Source: Caulobacterales bacterium
Lineage (GTDB): Bacteria; Pseudomonadota; Alphaproteobacteria; Caulobacterales; Caulobacteraceae
Direction of reading: 5' to 3'
DNA length: 32,752 nt
NCBI GenBank assembly: GCA_947475655.1
Contig: CANJOB010000012.1
Coordinates: 1-32,752 of the forward strand
The position numbers and the translations under genes are program-made. This document shows, piece by piece, positions 29,721-32,752 of this stretch (positions within the stretch are counted from its first letter, which is position 1; every line of letters begins with the position of its first letter). Below the pieces are notes generated by a model. It worked only from the letters and a program-made list of their open reading frames with translations, had not been told where the DNA came from and did not search any database.

Positions 29721-31643
29721 CTAGTAGCGAAAGCGGGCCGTCACATCCACGCCGCGCCGGATGGCGCGCGGCGTGACCGAGCCGTTGATGAATTCGACGT
29801 GGCTGTCTTCGAGCAGGTTGAAGCCGGCTACGGACAACTCCAGACGCCGCGTCACCGCCCAGCCGAGCCGCGTTTCCAGTTCGACGTAGTCGGGCACGGC
29901 CGGGCTGGCCAGCTTGCCGATGGCGCGGGCGTTCATGTCGATTTCGACGGTCTGCCCAAGGTTCATCTGCGACTTGAGGAATATCTGGCGCTTGGGATCG
30001 TTGCCGGCGAAGCCGACGCCGAAGATGTCGCGGCTGCCGGGCTTGAGTTTAAGGTCCTTGTGCAGCAGCGAGGCGCCGGCGCTGAGGCGCCACCACTCCG
30101 CCATCGAATAGCTGCCCCAGGCCTCGACGCCGTAGGTCACGCCCTCCATGCCGTTGCGGATCTCCAGCGGGAAGGCCCCCGGGCCGCGCGACTCCGCGGT
30201 GCGCAGGTCGTCGTAGACGTTGTAGAAGGCAGAGGCGGACAGCACCGTCCCCGGCGTCGGCGTACCGCGATAGCCGACCTGGTAGGCGATCAGGTCCTCG
30301 GAGCCGAAGTCCGGCCCGCCGGCGATCAGGCCGGGATTCTGCAGATCGACGTCGAAGCGCGACGGCGTCCGCACCGCGCGCGAGGCCGCCGCCCAGACCA
30401 TGGCCTGCGGCGACAGGGTCCAGCGCAAACGCAGGCTCGGCATGACTTCGAGGCCGGTGTAGCTGTTGTGTTCGGCCCGCACCCCGGCGATCAGGTGCAC
30501 GGCCGGCGACAGGGCGATCTCGTCCTGGGCGAACAGGCTGCCGAGCTTCAGCGTTCGCCGCGCCGGATCGAGGAAGCTGGTGCGAAACGCGCCGGCGAAA
30601 CGGTCGCGCGACAGGCGGTAGTCGGCGCCCACCACCATGTCGTGCCGCTCGCCCGCGGCGAAGCGGTGCTGCACATCGAAGCTGTAGATATGCTGGCGGT
30701 CCTTGATCCCGGTCGCCACCGTGCGCCCGCTCTGATCGTAGCTGGCCTGCATGGCCAGCACCGCGCCGTCGGCGAAGGTCTTCTCCCATCGGCCGCCGAT
30801 ATTGCCGCCGTCCACCGAGGGCCGCGCCGCCGCGCCGGCCACCGCCTGGCCCTGCCCGTCGTAGGCGTCGCCCTGCAGGGTGAGGCGGGCGCCGTCGCCC
30901 TGCCAGTCGTAGCGGAAGCCGCCCTGGGCGATGGTGCGGGAATCGCTGACCTGGGCCCCGACGACCTGGCGGCTGGAGCCGAAGTCCGACCCCATCAGAT
31001 AGACGCGGTAGGCGCCCGCCGCGCCCAGCTTGCCGCCGTAACGCAGGGCGGCCTGGCGGTCGCGTCCGCCGCCGGTGGCCCGCGCCATCCAGCCCTGGGT
31101 CGCGGCCGCGTCGCGGGTGGTGATGTTGATGACCCCGTTGACGGCGTTCGAGCCCCAGGTGGTCCCCGCCGGCCCGCTCAGCACCTCGATGCGGTCGAGG
31201 TCCTCCAGCAGGATGTCCTGCACGTCCCAGAACACGCCGGAATAGAGCGGGGTGTAGACGCTGCGGCCGTCGATCAGCACCTGCAGCTTGTTGGCCGTGC
31301 CGGTGGAGTGGTTGAAGCCCTGGGCGGAGATGCCGTAGCCGCCGGCGCCCAGCTGGGCGATGTGGAGGTTGGGCGCCAGCCGCAGCGCCTCGGGCAGGCT
31401 GACCTTGCCGGCGCGGCGCACGTCCTCGTTGGTGATGACGAACACCGAGGCCGGGGCGTCGGCCACCGACTGCGGCCGGCGCGACACCGAGGTGACCTGC
31501 AGGTCGACCAGCTCCTCGATGGAAAGGCCGCTGAGGTCGACATCCTGGGCCCGGGCCGCGCCCGCCGACAGGGTGGCGACCGCCAGGGCCAGGGCGGAAC
31601 CCTGACGCCTGAGCCTGTCGCGCCTATGCTGTGCGAGCCCCAT
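29721..31643 (-). CDS. TonB-dependent receptor
   Basis: Plug domain 'DLSGLSIEELVDLQVTSVSRRPQSVADAPASVFVITNEDVRRAG...IEVLSGPAGTTWGSNAVNGVINITTRDA', barrel ending in FRY. Confidence 0.93.
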   Translation of the reverse strand: MGLAQHRRDRLRRQGSALALAVATLSAGAARAQDVDLSGLSIEELVDLQVTSVSRRPQSVADAPASVFVITNEDVRRAGKVSLPEALRLAPNLHIAQLGAGGYGISAQGFNHSTGTANKLQVLIDGRSVYTPLYSGVFWDVQDILLEDLDRIEVLSGPAGTTWGSNAVNGVINITTRDAAATQGWMARATGGGRDRQAALRYGGKLGAAGAYRVYLMGSDFGSSRQVVGAQVSDSRTIAQGGFRYDWQGDGARLTLQGDAYDGQGQAVAGAAARPSVDGGNIGGRWEKTFADGAVLAMQASYDQSGRTVATGIKDRQHIYSFDVQHRFAAGERHDMVVGADYRLSRDRFAGAFRTSFLDPARRTLKLGSLFAQDEIALSPAVHLIAGVRAEHNSYTGLEVMPSLRLRWTLSPQAMVWAAASRAVRTPSRFDVDLQNPGLIAGGPDFGSEDLIAYQVGYRGTPTPGTVLSASAFYNVYDDLRTAESRGPGAFPLEIRNGMEGVTYGVEAWGSYSMAEWWRLSAGASLLHKDLKLKPGSRDIFGVGFAGNDPKRQIFLKSQMNLGQTVEIDMNARAIGKLASPAVPDYVELETRLGWAVTRRLELSVAGFNLLEDSHVEFINGSVTPRAIRRGVDVTARFRY

Positions 31644-31777
31644 TATCCCCCCGGACCGGATTATTTCTCAGGCGAGCGCAGGCTTTCCGCCGCGCGCCGC
31701 CCCAGGCCGAACCTCCATTAAAGCTCGACTGGAGAAACGGTTCCCGGCGCGCGAACCAAATTCCGCGATTAGAGCCG

Positions 31778-32752
31778 CTAGCCGCCGAGCGGGGTGAGCC
31801 AGCCGGCCTGCCACAACTTGTGCAACTCGGCGTCGAGGGCGGCATCAGCGTTTAGTTCGGCGCGGCCGGCCGGGCCGCGGCTTAAGGTTTCGAGCGCCGC
31901 CTGGACGCGGGCGTCGGCCACCCGCACCGATCCCAGGGCCGGGTCGTGGAAGTCCGCCGGGCCGGAGCGCTTGAGGCCGCTGAGCCAGCGCGGCGCCAGG
32001 GCGGCCGAGGGCGGCGCCTCGGGCGTGCCGGCCTTCAGATAGGCCGCATAGCGATAGCCGCCGTACATGAAGTCGAACAGGTCAGCGCCCCTGGCCCGCT
32101 CGGCCGAGGTGGGCAGGCCGGCGTAGGGCATCGGGTGCAGGTAGCTCATGAACCGCAAACCTCGCGCCGCCAGGGCGGCCTCCACCTCGCCGGTGGAGAG
32201 CACGCTGATCTGCTCGCACAGGGTCTCGTGGAACAGGGTGGCGTCGTCGGGGTAGGCGGCGATCATCCGCGCCGTCTGCGCCGGCAGGCCGTTGTCCTGC
32301 GGCGAAAACTGGCCGGCGAGGTTGCGCAGGAAACCGCGCGCCTGAGCGGCCTGGGCGCGGGGCGGCTGCGCGCGGTCGACCGCCGTCGCGACCATGCGGT
32401 TCAGCTGCGGCCGCAACGCCCCCATGGCCCCGCTGTAGTAGGACAGCACGGCCACGCCGCCGGGTTTCAGACAGGCGCCGATCAGCTCGAATATCCGCTC
32501 CCGCACCGCCGGCGGGGTCACATAGATGATTCCCACGGCGTAGATGACGTCGAACGTCCCCAGGGCGGCGGGGTCGAGGTCGAGCACATCGGACTGCAGA
32601 ATCGTGGCGCGGGCGCAGTGCGCAGCCAGCCGGTCCCGCGCCGTGGCGCAGGCGCTCGGCGAGATGTCGCTGCCGACCAGCCGACCGCCGGTCCGCGCCG
32701 CCACGCGCTCGAGCTGAACCCCGACGCCGCAGCCGATGTCGAGCACCTCGGG
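31778..32752 (-). CDS. SAM-dependent methyltransferase with C-terminal regulatory-type domain, 5'-truncated by window edge
   Basis: 'VLDIGCGVGVQLERVAARTGGRLVGSDIS', 'FDVIYAVGIIYV'; frame open to window end (...PEVLDIGCG); C-terminal part resembles methyltransferase regulatory domain proteins. Confidence 0.8.
   Translation of the reverse strand, partial: PEVLDIGCGVGVQLERVAARTGGRLVGSDISPSACATARDRLAAHCARATILQSDVLDLDPAALGTFDVIYAVGIIYVTPPAVRERIFELIGACLKPGGVAVLSYYSGAMGALRPQLNRMVATAVDRAQPPRAQAAQARGFLRNLAGQFSPQDNGLPAQTARMIAAYPDDATLFHETLCEQISVLSTGEVEAALAARGLRFMSYLHPMPYAGLPTSAERARGADLFDFMYGGYRYAAYLKAGTPEAPPSAALAPRWLSGLKRSGPADFHDPALGSVRVADARVQAALETLSRGPAGRAELNADAALDAELHKLWQAGWLTPLGG

Noticed and set aside
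29673-31721. 682-aa plus-strand ORF antisense to the TonB receptor
   Set aside because: His/Arg/Gly-rich antisense shadow; the minus-strand receptor is clearly genuine.

Overview
High-GC alphaproteobacterial chromosome segment. Gene content and a CcrM (GANTC) methyltransferase suggest Caulobacterales, possibly Caulobacter or Phenylobacterium; that assignment is inference. The backbone is housekeeping: tandem DsbA-like thiol oxidoreductases, smc, the F0 ATP synthase operon atpI-B-E-F'-F, a PGPGW-type membrane protein, the glycine cleavage operon gcvT-gcvH-gcvPA-gcvPB (minus strand) behind a tandem glycine riboswitch, argS, ispH, thrB, rnhA, a TIGR02301-like protein, a Nudix hydrolase, 3-hydroxybutyrate dehydrogenase, yaaA, a Sua5/TsaC protein, a peroxiredoxin, ccrM, rnhB, tag, a haloacetate-dehalogenase-like hydrolase, a spermidine-synthase-like protein, a CBS protein, a TonB-dependent receptor and a partial methyltransferase. 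A small accessory island (about 12.6-15.95 kb) lies between the riboswitch and argS. It holds a DUF4262-like gene, a complete 1983-bp IS1595-family element (24-bp imperfect TIRs, exact 8-bp TSD ATCTTTAG) carrying two overlapping passenger ORFs behind the transposase, and a truncated, frameshifted RTX gene. Main second-look items: (1) the IS with a translationally overlapping tnpA / 58-aa ORF / 257-aa ORF cassette; (2) an in-frame TAA splitting gcvPB just before its PLP-lysine region; (3) a Sua5 gene with no ATG/GTG/TTG start, apparently starting at CTG overlapping the upstream stop; (4) a hairpin made of two GANTC sites over the ccrM SD/start codon; (5) two about 102-bp REP-like double-hairpin elements in opposite orientation with covarying stems.
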